64,000 nucleotides of DNA. Source: Yinghuangia sp051388915. GTDB taxonomy: Bacteria > Actinomycetota > Actinomycetes > Streptomycetales > Streptomycetaceae. The stretch spans positions 124,001 to 188,000 of the forward strand of contig NZ_JBPKBH010000013.1 of assembly GCF_051388915.1 (NCBI RefSeq). Reading direction: 5' to 3'. Of the stretch, positions 52,862 to 60,997 are shown piece by piece. Below the pieces are notes generated by a model. The model was not told where the DNA came from. It made no database searches and saw only the letters and a program-made list of their open reading frames with translations. The first letter of the stretch is position 1. Each line of letters starts with the position of its first letter. A program made the position numbers and the translations under genes.

Positions 52862-53109
52862 CGGTCAATGCACCTCTCCGGGCTACGTGGAGGAAGTCCT
52901 TCCACAGCAACCCATCAGGTGGCAACTGCGTTGAGGTGGCGCAGGTTTGGCGTAAGTCGTCGTATAGCGGCGCAAGCGGTGGTGAGTGCGTGGAAGTCGC
53001 CACCTCGCCCACCGGCCTCGTCCCCGTCCGGGACTCCAAGGACACCGCCCGCGGCGACCTCATGATCCCCGCCCAGTCCTGGACCCGCTTCACAGGCGCG
53101 CTCAGGTAG
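52858..53109 (+). CDS. DUF397-domain protein with duplicated first half
   Basis: 83 residues. The first half of the DUF397 motif occurs twice: TWRKSFHSNPSGGNCVEVA, then VWRKSSYSGASGGECVEVA, followed once by the second half (VPVRDSKDTARGDLMIPAQS). Normal members are 60-70 residues with one copy. Translationally coupled to the XRE regulator; in related sets the small protein antagonises or assists the regulator. Confidence 0.88.
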   Translation: MTVNAPLRATWRKSFHSNPSGGNCVEVAQVWRKSSYSGASGGECVEVATSPTGLVPVRDSKDTARGDLMIPAQSWTRFTGALR

Positions 53110-53116
53110 TCCGCGT

Positions 53117-54304
53117 TCAGGCGGGGTGCCGGACGTACCACGCGTCCTCGCTCCCCTCCTCGTCGAGCCAGACGCGGTGCGAACCGTCCGTTCCCACCGC
53201 GAGGCCGAACCGTTCCGGCAGCGGCGAACCGGCGGACGTCCACCAGTCCCACGCGTCCTCGACCTCGTCCCAGACCCGCCGAGGGCCGTTCTGCCGTACC
53301 GCAAATGTGTCGAGCTGACGGCCGTCGTAGTCCACGGCCGCCCAGCTCGATCCCGCCTCGTCGCCGACCCACAGCCGGGTGCTCACGCCGTCCTCGGGTT
53401 GGTCCTCCCAGTGGTGCCAAAGGTCCGACGTACGCAGGCCGATGGCGAAGTCCGCCTCGGAGTCCGCGCGTCCGGCGACTTCCCATGGTGACAAAGTCGT
53501 TCGTGACGAGTCCGGCTTGTCGTCGCCCAGCACATCCGCAACGCTGTCCACCTGCGAGCGCTGCGATCGCATCGGCATGAACGACCCGCCGGCGCGGAAC
53601 CGCCCGCTCGCGGAGCCATCCGGCCGGACGCGCAATCGCACCGTGCCGTAGTGTGTCCAGCCCGTCGCCCACGGAGCCACGATCCGCCCCCCAACGCGGA
53701 CTTGCCTCACCCACGGTAGTGGAATGCGTACGACCGAGCACGTGGCCAGCACACGGTCGTGCGGTGCACGTTGCGCAAACCCCTCGGCGCCGTCGACCGT
53801 CACCACGAGGGGGGCAAGCCCTATGGCCGCCAGTCGAGTGCGCGCAGTCGCCGCAAGTGCCTGGTCCACCTCAACGGTGACGACGTTGGCATCGCCGAGC
53901 CGGTGTGCGAGCAGTCCCGCGTTCCATCCGCTTCCCGTGCCGATCTCCAGGACCCGCATGCCGTCGGCCACGTCCAGATCCAGCAGCATCGAGGCGACCA
54001 CAGAAGGCTGTGAGGCGGACGAACTCGGCCACGGGGGAACGTCATCGGCATCGCCGTCGTCGCCGTCGCACACCTGCACGACAACCGGTCGATCGGCCCA
54101 CGCCGCGGCGTCCCACCGCTGAGGCTCGTCCCGGCGATCGCAAGGCTCGTGTGTTCCGCCTTCGCCCCGCAACCAGATGACGTCGGGGAGGAAGTGTGCG
54201 CGTGGGACGGCCAACAGAGCGTTCCGCCACTCGTGCGGCAGAGGCCCGATCGCAGCCTCCACCGCACGGAGCATGTCGTGTTGCGCACTCACCCGCAACG
54301 TCAC
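53117..54304 (-). CDS. Protein-L-isoaspartate methyltransferase-like enzyme
   Basis: A 395-residue SAM-dependent methyltransferase of the PCMT/PIMT group. N-terminal part WRNALLAVPRAHFLPDVIW. PSSSASQPSVVASMLLDLDV is the family's substrate-loop motif. Motif I is VLEIGTGSGWNAGLLAHRLG. Motif II is VDQALAATARTRLAAIG. The C-terminal 170 residues (WEVAGRADSEADFAIGLRTS to the end) are an extra domain seen in actinobacterial PIMT-like enzymes, some linked to peptide modification. The GTG at 54304 overlaps the stop of a 35-residue ORF (GTGA); an ATG at residue 11 is an alternative. It may act on that peptide (inference) or simply repair isoaspartate. Confidence 0.82.
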   Translation of the reverse strand: MTLRVSAQHDMLRAVEAAIGPLPHEWRNALLAVPRAHFLPDVIWLRGEGGTHEPCDRRDEPQRWDAAAWADRPVVVQVCDGDDGDADDVPPWPSSSASQPSVVASMLLDLDVADGMRVLEIGTGSGWNAGLLAHRLGDANVVTVEVDQALAATARTRLAAIGLAPLVVTVDGAEGFAQRAPHDRVLATCSVVRIPLPWVRQVRVGGRIVAPWATGWTHYGTVRLRVRPDGSASGRFRAGGSFMPMRSQRSQVDSVADVLGDDKPDSSRTTLSPWEVAGRADSEADFAIGLRTSDLWHHWEDQPEDGVSTRLWVGDEAGSSWAAVDYDGRQLDTFAVRQNGPRRVWDEVEDAWDWWTSAGSPLPERFGLAVGTDGSHRVWLDEEGSEDAWYVRHPA

Positions 54305-54408
54305 TTCCTGTCCGGGGGAGGGGTGGACGGCGGCGTAGGCGGCGGGATCGGCCGGTCCTTCTGCGCGTCATCGTTTGTCTTGTCGCGATGCTTCGCCAGA
54401 GCGCCCAT
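54301..54408 (-). CDS. 35-residue ORF coupled to the PIMT-like gene
   Basis: ATG at 54408 with a near-perfect ribosome site (aggaggt, 7 nt upstream). It encodes a hydrophilic N-half (MGALAKHRDKTNDDAQKD) and a Pro/Thr-rich C-half (P-I-P-P-P-T-P-P-S-T-P-P-P). It ends inside the methyltransferase start (GTGA overlap). It could be a leader that couples translation or a substrate peptide of the enzyme. I do not recognise a known precursor motif; there is no F-x-L-D. Confidence 0.55.
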   Translation of the reverse strand: MGALAKHRDKTNDDAQKDRPIPPPTPPSTPPPDRK

Positions 54409-54518
54409 CGTGTGAGACCTCCTAGGGTCGTAGTACCTGGAACAGTCTCAAAGGGCGCGAGTGGTGGGGAACAATCTTCTATCTGTGTGCACGGGCCAGC
54501 CCCGAACGTGTGGACATT

Positions 54519-55370
54519 TCATCCCAGTTCGTCGATCGCGCGTGCGATGAGGTCACGCGCCGCCTGCCCATGCGCGGCGATCGCCATCAGCGCACTGAAC
54601 GCCTTCGCGTAGTCCCTGACTTCGCCGGGCGCCGTGATCGTGATCTCGGCTGTCAGCAGTTCGGCACTGGCGGGTCCGTCGTCATGGATGGAGAACGATT
54701 CAAGGGGCAACATGCTGCGGCGGTCGGCGGTGGAGGGGATCACCCCAACGGAGACCGCGGGCAACCGCATGACCGCGAGCAGGTGTTCCAATTGCCCGGT
54801 CATCGTGGCGACGTCCCCGACGCGGTACCGCAGTACCGCTTCCTCGATGAGGAAAGCGAACGTACGACCGCGGCGCCGGATGATGGTCGATCGCTCGACA
54901 CGCGCCGCCGCCGCGGCCTCCGAGTCGTCGGGGACCCCGCGGAACCGTGCGATGGCTGCGAGCAGTTCTGCGGCGTACGCCTGCGTTTGCAGGAATCCTG
55001 GTATGACGTCGGAACCGTACAGCCGGAACCGGCTGGTTCGTTCGAACTCGGCTCGGTAGGAGTCCTGAAGTTGTCGCAGACCGGTCCGTTCGCGTTTGCG
55101 CCACTCGACATACATCGAGTTGACGGACCGGGTCTGGGCCAGGAGGTCTTCGATGCGGTCCTCCGCATCGCAGATTCGGCACCAGGCGATGATGTCGGCC
55201 GATGAGGGCATGGTTCTGCCGTTCACGAGACGACTGGATTTGGAGGCATGCCAGTTCGCCTGATGGGCGAGTGCGACACCGGTCAGCCCGGCACGGTGCA
55301 TGAGCTCCCGAAGGCTCGCACCAAGTGCGTCCTGCGCAGCTTTCGCGTCGGCAGACGGCGTACGGGGCAT
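54519..55370 (-). CDS. XRE-type regulator with DUF5753
   Basis: 283 residues: helix-turn-helix about 18-75 (LGASLRELMHRAGLTGVALA, ASKSSRLVNGRTMPS), then DUF5753 (SRFRLYGSDVIPGFLQTQAY, STIIRRRGRTFAFLIEEAVL, MTGQLEHLLAVMRLPAVSVG). The ATG at 55370 is 21 nt after the stop of the DUF6879 gene, so the three minus-strand genes 56145 to 54519 form an operon. Targets unknown. Confidence 0.9.
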   Translation of the reverse strand: MPRTPSADAKAAQDALGASLRELMHRAGLTGVALAHQANWHASKSSRLVNGRTMPSSADIIAWCRICDAEDRIEDLLAQTRSVNSMYVEWRKRERTGLRQLQDSYRAEFERTSRFRLYGSDVIPGFLQTQAYAAELLAAIARFRGVPDDSEAAAAARVERSTIIRRRGRTFAFLIEEAVLRYRVGDVATMTGQLEHLLAVMRLPAVSVGVIPSTADRRSMLPLESFSIHDDGPASAELLTAEITITAPGEVRDYAKAFSALMAIAAHGQAARDLIARAIDELG

Positions 55371-55391
55371 GACCGTCTTCGTCTCGGCGCC

Positions 55392-55931
55392 TCAGCCGGC
55401 CTTGTAGTGCGCGTGTGGGGTGCCGCGCTCCCACAGGCGCTCGAACGCATCCAGGTACAGCTTGGTTGCGGCAAGATCGTCGTTGAACTCGTACCCGGTC
55501 CAACGGCCGTCGCCGTCGAAGTGGTGCAGAAGCAGCGTCGATTCGTCGAAGATCCAGCAGTCAAGTGCTGGCAGGAGCAGATCCCATGCGTCGGCGCGGC
55601 TGATCCATCGCACCTGCTCTCCTGCACGCACGTTCGCTGCTGTGCCGGCGTGCTCGTAGCGGACGTACGTGCTGGCCGGCTCGCTTACGACCCGTACACG
55701 CCGGAACAGCACCCCGCGCGCGACTGCTGCGGCAACGTGTTCGAGGAAGGGAGACGTGCGTGCGGCTTCGTCCGCATCGGTCACGTCGCCCGCCAGCCAC
55801 GCCGCGAAGTCCGCGTCCTCTTCCTCGATCGCGTATACGTCCCGCAGCTCCAGGTGCACGGCGGAGTGCTGGCAGCGGGCGAACATTGCTCCGAAATCCG
55901 GGTCACCCAGGGATGGAGCGCTCCGAGACAT
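55392..55931 (-). CDS. DUF6879-family protein
   Basis: A 179-residue protein resembling the DUF6879 family found beside XRE regulators: SAVHLELRDVYAIEEEDADF and F-R-R-V-R-V-V-S-E-P-A-S-T-Y-V-R-Y-E, then TGYEFNDDLAATKLYLDAFE near the C-terminus. The ATG at 55931 has gggagg upstream. It overlaps the end of the preceding small gene by 29 nt. Role unknown, probably linked to the regulator that follows. Confidence 0.82.
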   Translation of the reverse strand: MSRSAPSLGDPDFGAMFARCQHSAVHLELRDVYAIEEEDADFAAWLAGDVTDADEAARTSPFLEHVAAAVARGVLFRRVRVVSEPASTYVRYEHAGTAANVRAGEQVRWISRADAWDLLLPALDCWIFDESTLLLHHFDGDGRWTGYEFNDDLAATKLYLDAFERLWERGTPHAHYKAG

Positions 55932-56145
55932 CGCATGCCTCCCTCAATGCGGCCGCCATGCTCGCCGGCAGCCGCACAATCGTCTCACCGTCAGTGGCTG
56001 GCGTACCTGCAAGGCACTCGTCGACCAAGGAGGGTGGTGCGTTCCAACCCTGGACCACGATCTCCCCGGTGTTGTCGTCCACCCAGACGGACGGGCACTT
56101 GCCGTCTTTGCTCTCCGGGTCCTTGGCGATGAATCGCAGACTCAT
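55903..56145 (-). CDS. Small conserved protein upstream of the DUF6879 gene
   Basis: 80 residues beginning M-S-L-R-F-I-A-K-D-P-E-S, with CPSVWVDDNTGEIVVQGW. I recall similar short proteins preceding DUF6879/XRE pairs in Streptomyces. The ATG at 56145 is preferred (gggga upstream) over an ATG five codons earlier. First gene of the operon; function unknown. Confidence 0.7.
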   Translation of the reverse strand: MSLRFIAKDPESKDGKCPSVWVDDNTGEIVVQGWNAPPSLVDECLAGTPATDGETIVRLPASMAAALREACDVSERSIPG

Positions 56146-56267
56146 GACGTCCCCCGACATCCGTGATGGGCACCGTGTGCCAGCGAGGGTCTTCCTGGAC
56201 AGCCTTTGCTGTCAAGGGAGTTCGCTCTTTGGGGGGAATTCTGGAGCGCGCCGGACTCGACGGGCAT

Positions 56268-57419
56268 TCAAGCCGCGTGGTGGTCCGGGGACGGGGTGGC
56301 GACCGGCTGGATGGAGCCCTTGCCGTCGTGGTGGATGGGGCCCTGTGTCGTGGACAGGGGGGCGCCGGAGCCGCCTCGGCGGTGGGCGATGATCTCGGCG
56401 GCCACGGCGACGGCGGTTTCCTCGGGGGTGCGGGCGCCGAGGTCCAGGCCGATGGGGGAGCGCAGGCGGGACAGTTCGGTCTCGGTGAGGCCCGCCGCGC
56501 GCAGCTTCTCCAGGCGGGTTTCGTGGGTGCGGCGGGAGCCCATCGCGCCGACGTACGCCACCGGGAGGCGCAACGCCCGTTCCAGGAGCGGGATGTCGAA
56601 CTTGGCGTCGTGCGTAAGGACGCACAACACCGTGCGGCCGTCGACCTCGATCGCGTCGAGGTAGCGGTGCGGCCAGTCCACGACCACCTCATCGGCGTCG
56701 GGGAAGCGGCGGCGGGTGGCGAAGACTTCGCGTGCGTCGCAGACGACGACCTCGTAGCCCAGGAATTTGCCTACCCGCACGACCGCCGCGGCGAAGTCGA
56801 TCGCGCCGAAGACGATCATGCGCGGCGGCGGGGTGTACGCCTCCACGAACACCGTCGCGGTCTCCGGTCCCGCCTCGCACCGGCGCCCGTCCGGGCCGTA
56901 CGTCAGCATCCCGCCCCGCCCGGAATCCAGCATCGCGGCGACCTCGGCGCGTACCGCCGTCTCGAACGCGGCACTCCCGCCCAGGGAGCCCGTCGCCGCG
57001 CCGTCGCGGTGGACCAGGGTCGCGCCCAGGCGGTGGGCCGGTCCCGCGACGACGCGGGCCACGGCCACGGGGGTGCGCGCGGTCAGGGCCTCGACCGCGG
57101 CATCGACGTCCGGATCGGGGTGCACGAACACGTCGATGACGCCGCCGCAGGTCAGGCCCACCGCGAAGGCGTCCTCGTCGCTGTACCCGAAACGCTGGAG
57201 CACCGGGGTCCCGGACTCCAGCGCCTCGCGGCACAGCTCGTAGACGGCGCCTTCCACGCACCCGCCGGAGATGCTGCCGACGGCCTCGCCGTCCGCGCTG
57301 ACGGCGAGCGCCGCCCCGGGGAGCCGGGGCGCGCTGCCGGAGACGTCGACGACCGTGGCCAGCGCGAAGGACCTGCCCTGGGCGCGCCAGGCGGTGAGCT
57401 CGGGCACGATGTCGAACAT
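56268..57419 (-). CDS. xdhC: XdhC-family molybdenum cofactor chaperone for xanthine dehydrogenase
   Basis: XdhC proteins bind, sulfurate or protect the molybdenum cofactor and insert it into xanthine dehydrogenase. 383 residues: N-terminal XdhC domain (ATVVDVSGSAPRLPGAALAV, SISGGCVEGAVYELCREAL, GLTCGGVIDVFVHP) with cysteine ligands, then a C-terminal Rossmann domain (RMIVFGAIDFAAAVVRVGKF, VLTHDAKFDIPLLERALRL, VAYVGAMGSRRTHETRLEKL). The ATG at 57419 is preferred over that at 57425 because gtagggag is then 6 nt away. It lies downstream of the permease on the same strand; the gap lies between them. Confidence 0.9.
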   Translation of the reverse strand: MFDIVPELTAWRAQGRSFALATVVDVSGSAPRLPGAALAVSADGEAVGSISGGCVEGAVYELCREALESGTPVLQRFGYSDEDAFAVGLTCGGVIDVFVHPDPDVDAAVEALTARTPVAVARVVAGPAHRLGATLVHRDGAATGSLGGSAAFETAVRAEVAAMLDSGRGGMLTYGPDGRRCEAGPETATVFVEAYTPPPRMIVFGAIDFAAAVVRVGKFLGYEVVVCDAREVFATRRRFPDADEVVVDWPHRYLDAIEVDGRTVLCVLTHDAKFDIPLLERALRLPVAYVGAMGSRRTHETRLEKLRAAGLTETELSRLRSPIGLDLGARTPEETAVAVAAEIIAHRRGGSGAPLSTTQGPIHHDGKGSIQPVATPSPDHHAA

Positions 57420-57468
57420 CGTCATCTCCCTACGGTTACGCGGATTGTCCGGCGGGACAACCGCCCGT

Positions 57469-57644
<176 letters not shown>

Positions 57645-59121
57645 CCCCCAGCCCTTCCTTGATCGGGTGCAGCGCGAACCAGGCCACGAAGGCGACGCTG
57701 AGGATCCACATGAGGACCCCCGGGTCCTTCCATTTGCCCTGCGCGGTCTTGATCAGCGTGTAGCTGATGACACCTGCCGCAACGCCCGCCGTGATCGAGT
57801 ACGTGAACGGCATGATCACGATCGTCAGGAAGGCCGGGACCGAGGACGACAGGTCCTCCCAGTCGATGTGCCGCACCTGCGTGATCATCATCGACCCGAT
57901 GACCACCAGCGCCGCGGCCGCGACCTGGCTCGGCACCATGCCCGCGATCGGCGTGAAGAACAGCATCAGGCCGAACAGGCCGCCGACGACCACGCTCGAC
58001 AGACCGGTGCGCGCGCCGTCGCCAACACCCGTTGCGGACTCGACGAACACCGTCTGCCCGGACGAACCGGTCACACCGCCGATGACGCCGCCCGCGCCGT
58101 CCACAGCCAGGGCCTTGTTGAGGCCCGGCATGCGGCCCTTCTCGTCCACCAGCTTCGCTTCCGAGCCGATGCCGATGATCGTCGCCATCGCGTCGAAGAA
58201 GCCCGCGAAGACCAGCGTGAACACCAGCACGGACGCGGTGATCGCCCCGGCCTCGCCGAACCCGCCGAACACGCTGACGTCGCCGATCAGCGAGAAGTCG
58301 GGCGTCTCGACGACACTGTCCGGGAACTCCGGTACGCCGAGCCCCCACGCCTTCGCCGGGACGTCCACCACCGCGTTCACGATCATCGCCACGACCGTGC
58401 CGATGACCAGCCCGATCAGGATCGCCCCGCGGATCCGCCGGGCCATCAGCATGAAGATGGCCAGCAGCGTGACCGCGAAGACCACCACCGGCCAGCCCTT
58501 GAGCTCGCCGGCCGGGCCGAGCACGACCGGCCCGCCGCCCGGTGCCGCGTTCTCCTGCACGAAGCCCGCGTTCACCATGCCGATCATGGCGACGAACAGG
58601 CCGATGCCGATGGTGATGGCGTGTTTCACCGACATCGGGATGGCGTTCATGATCGTTTCCCGGAGGCCCGAGAAGACCATGATCATGATGATCGCGCCGT
58701 AGATGACGCACAGGCCCATCGCCTGCGGCCAGGTCATCTCCGCGATGACCGCGGTGCCCAGGACGCCCGACACGCTCAGCCCCGCGGCGAGCGCCAGCGG
58801 CGCGTTGCCGACGACGCCCATGAGCACCGTGGTGATCAGCGCGGCCAGCGCGGTCACCGCGGTGACCTGGCCCGGGTCGAGCTTGTTGTCCAGGACGTCG
58901 GCGCCGCTCAACATGATCGGGTTGAGCAGCAGGATGTACGCCATGGCCATGAACGTGGTCACACCGCCGCGGAACTCCCGGCCGATGCTGCTGCCACGCG
59001 CACTGATCTTGAAATAGGTGTCCAGGAACGTGCCGTCGCCGGTCGGCGCCGACCCGGCTCCGCCGGAACCGGGTTCTCTGGGGCCCTGCTCTGAGTCCGA
59101 GTGCACAGATATCTGCGTCAT
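57645..59121 (-). CDS. NCS2-family purine permease (AzgA-like), C-terminus in gap
   Basis: Uptake of purine bases such as xanthine, hypoxanthine or guanine. About 492 readable residues with about 12 membrane segments. Landmarks of the AzgA branch: REFRGGVTTFMAMAYILLLN at the start of TM1, GNAPLALAAGLSVSGVLG, FVESATGVGDGARTGLSSVV and S-G-Q-T-V-F-V-E-S. The readable end LHPIKEGLG is close to the usual C-terminus, so only a few residues are missing. The ATG at 59121 follows gggagtgg. It is on the same strand as the xanthine dehydrogenase subunits upstream and xdhC downstream. Confidence 0.9.
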
Positions 59122-59351
59122 GGACCACTCCCAAGTGTCTGAGGTGTTGTTGGGGTGGTGCTGGAATCCCGGCCCCGCGCGAGCATGCCAAAGCCGGGGC
59201 ATGCGCGCGCGAGGCGGGGGTGTGCGTTCGGGGGCGCGTTTCGGCCACGTGTAGTCGTGCACGTGGTACTGCGTGACGGGCGGAAGCGGTCGGCCTCAGG
59301 TCCCGGTGCGGCGTTCCGGGCGTACCGGAACTCGGTCGAGGGGTGTGGGTG
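59122..59351. other. 230-nt spacer where the molybdopterin subunit would be expected
   Basis: Between the 2Fe-2S subunit and the permease there is only this spacer. No coding signal is seen. In related operons the large molybdopterin-binding subunit usually follows the 2Fe-2S gene. Confidence 0.6.
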
Positions 59352-59831
59352 TCACGAAGGGCGCGGGGCCGCCTTGCGTGCGGCGGCGAGGCGTACCGCG
59401 TCCATGATCTTCTCGTAGCCGGTGCAGCGGCACAGGTTGCCGGACAGCGCCTCGCGGATCTCCGCGTCGCTCGGCTGCGCCTGCCGTTCCAACAGGTCGT
59501 GTGTTTGTACGAGCAGGCCCGGCGTGCAGAAGCCGCACTGCACGGCGCCCGCGTCGACGAACGCCTGCTGCACCGGGTCGAGCGTGTCGCCGTCGGCCAG
59601 GCCCTCGACCGTGCGGACCTCGCGGCCCTGCACCTGGCCGGCCGCCACGAGGCAGGCGCATACCGGGTCGCCGTCGAGGTAGACCGTACAGCTTCCGCAT
59701 TCGCCCTGCTCACAGGCGTTTTTGGAGCCGGGCAGACCGACGCGCTCACGCAGCACATACAGCAGGCTCTCGCCCTCCCAGACGTCGTCGGCCTCGGTCC
59801 GGCGGCCGTTCACGGTGAAAGTGACCTTCAT
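59352..59831 (-). CDS. Xanthine dehydrogenase-type 2Fe-2S subunit
   Basis: 159 residues: plant-type 2Fe-2S domain with Cys40, Cys45, Cys48 and Cys60 (CEQGECGSC ...), and a second helical 2Fe-2S domain with Cys99, Cys102, Cys134 and Cys136 (QCGFCTPG, LCRCTGYE). It passes electrons from the molybdenum site to FAD in xanthine dehydrogenase or related molybdenum hydroxylases. The ATG at 59831 overlaps the FAD-subunit stop (ATGA), so the subunits are coupled; gggagggc is the ribosome site. Confidence 0.93.
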   Translation of the reverse strand: MKVTFTVNGRRTEADDVWEGESLLYVLRERVGLPGSKNACEQGECGSCTVYLDGDPVCACLVAAGQVQGREVRTVEGLADGDTLDPVQQAFVDAGAVQCGFCTPGLLVQTHDLLERQAQPSDAEIREALSGNLCRCTGYEKIMDAVRLAAARKAAPRPS

Positions 59832-60715
59832 GCGGCTGCCCTCCCGGCTGCGCGGTAGTCGTTCCAGGTCCAGGCGAGCGTGCGGCGGGCCATCACCGAC
59901 AGCGCGTGGCGGCGGTACGCGGCCGAGCCGCGCACGTCGTCGATCGGCGACGCGGCCTCGGCCACCAGCTCGCCGAACCGCTTGGCGGTCGCCGCGGCCA
60001 GCTCGGCGCGGGACGCCCACAGGCCCGAGTCGGCCAGCTCCGCGGCGATGAACTCCTCGGCGGCGGTGGCCCGGCGCGGGGTCGGGGCGGCCGAGCCGAT
60101 GCCCGTGCGTACCGCCGCGCTCTCCGGGTGCAGCGCGATGCCGAACGAGCAGACCGCGATCACCATCGCGTTGCGCGTGCCGATCTTGGAGAACTGCTGC
60201 GGGGCGGTCGCGGACGGGATGTGCACGGCGAGGATCAGTTCGTCCGGCTCCAGCGCGTTGCGCTTGACCCCGAGGTAGAAGTCGTCGATCGGGATCATGC
60301 GGGAGCCGCGCGCGGCGGACGCCACCTCGACCCGGCAGTCGGACGCGAGCAGCGCCGGATGCGAGTCGCCGGCGGGCGACGCGGCCCCCAGGTTGCCGCC
60401 GACGCTGCCGCGGTTGCGGATCTGCGGCGAGCCGACCGTGTGCGCGGCCAGCGACAGGCCCGGCATGCGGTCGGTGAGGTGGTCGATGATCCGGGTGTAC
60501 GGCACGGAGGCACCCAGGCGGACCACCTCGTCGGCACCGACCTCCCACGTGTGCAGCTCGGGGATCCGGTTGAGGTCGATCAGCGCGTCCGGACGTTGCC
60601 GGTCGAAGTTCAGCTCGACCATGACGTCCGTGCCGCCGGCGATGGGTACCGCGGACGGGTACTCGGCTTTCGCGGCGAGCGCCTCGTCCCACGTCGCGGG
60701 GCGCAGGAACTCCAT
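59828..60715 (-). CDS. Xanthine dehydrogenase-type FAD-binding subunit
   Basis: 295 residues with the molybdenum-hydroxylase FAD domain: VPIAGGTDVMVELNF (first FAD loop), TVGSPQIRNRGSVGGNLGAA and S-P-A-G-D-S-H-P-A-L (second loop), and the C-terminal CO-dehydrogenase flavoprotein-like domain. The ATG at 60715 follows aggagga. First gene of the operon, divergent from pucR, which supports a role in xanthine or hypoxanthine oxidation. Confidence 0.92.
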   Translation of the reverse strand: MEFLRPATWDEALAAKAEYPSAVPIAGGTDVMVELNFDRQRPDALIDLNRIPELHTWEVGADEVVRLGASVPYTRIIDHLTDRMPGLSLAAHTVGSPQIRNRGSVGGNLGAASPAGDSHPALLASDCRVEVASAARGSRMIPIDDFYLGVKRNALEPDELILAVHIPSATAPQQFSKIGTRNAMVIAVCSFGIALHPESAAVRTGIGSAAPTPRRATAAEEFIAAELADSGLWASRAELAAATAKRFGELVAEAASPIDDVRGSAAYRRHALSVMARRTLAWTWNDYRAAGRAAA

Positions 60716-60798
60716 AACGGGGGTCTCCTCCTGTTGTGCCTGGGGTGCTGCTCGTTCGCGGGAGGGGGCGCCGTGCCGTGCGCTGCTCCTGGCTTGCG

Positions 60799-60816
60799 GT
60801 GTGACCCAGTACACAC
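60799..60816. promoter_or_regulatory. Operator candidate between xdh operon and pucR
   Basis: Inverted repeat gtgtgacccagtacacac, 5-bp outer arms, in the 282-nt divergent spacer, 84 nt from the xdh operon start. It shares the half-site GTGTGA with the palindrome before glxK at 127. It is a likely binding site for PucR or a second purine regulator (inference). Confidence 0.45.
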
Positions 60817-60997
60817 AGCCCCGACGCCATCGCAGTAGCCACGGAAACCATGAAGCGTCGGCCTCGGACCCCCGCTTGTTCTCGTAGGTTCATCTAATCG
60901 TTGACCGGCGGGCGCCCCCGGTATGACAGGACACGCAGACCCGGACGCGTGGACGTGGGAGATCATGGTCGGGAAAGAAGCGGTGGGAGGCGAGGAC

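Noticed and set aside
59122..59351. Possible remnant of the molybdopterin subunit
   Set aside because: Only 230 nt, and no molybdopterin-binding motif could be read in any frame.
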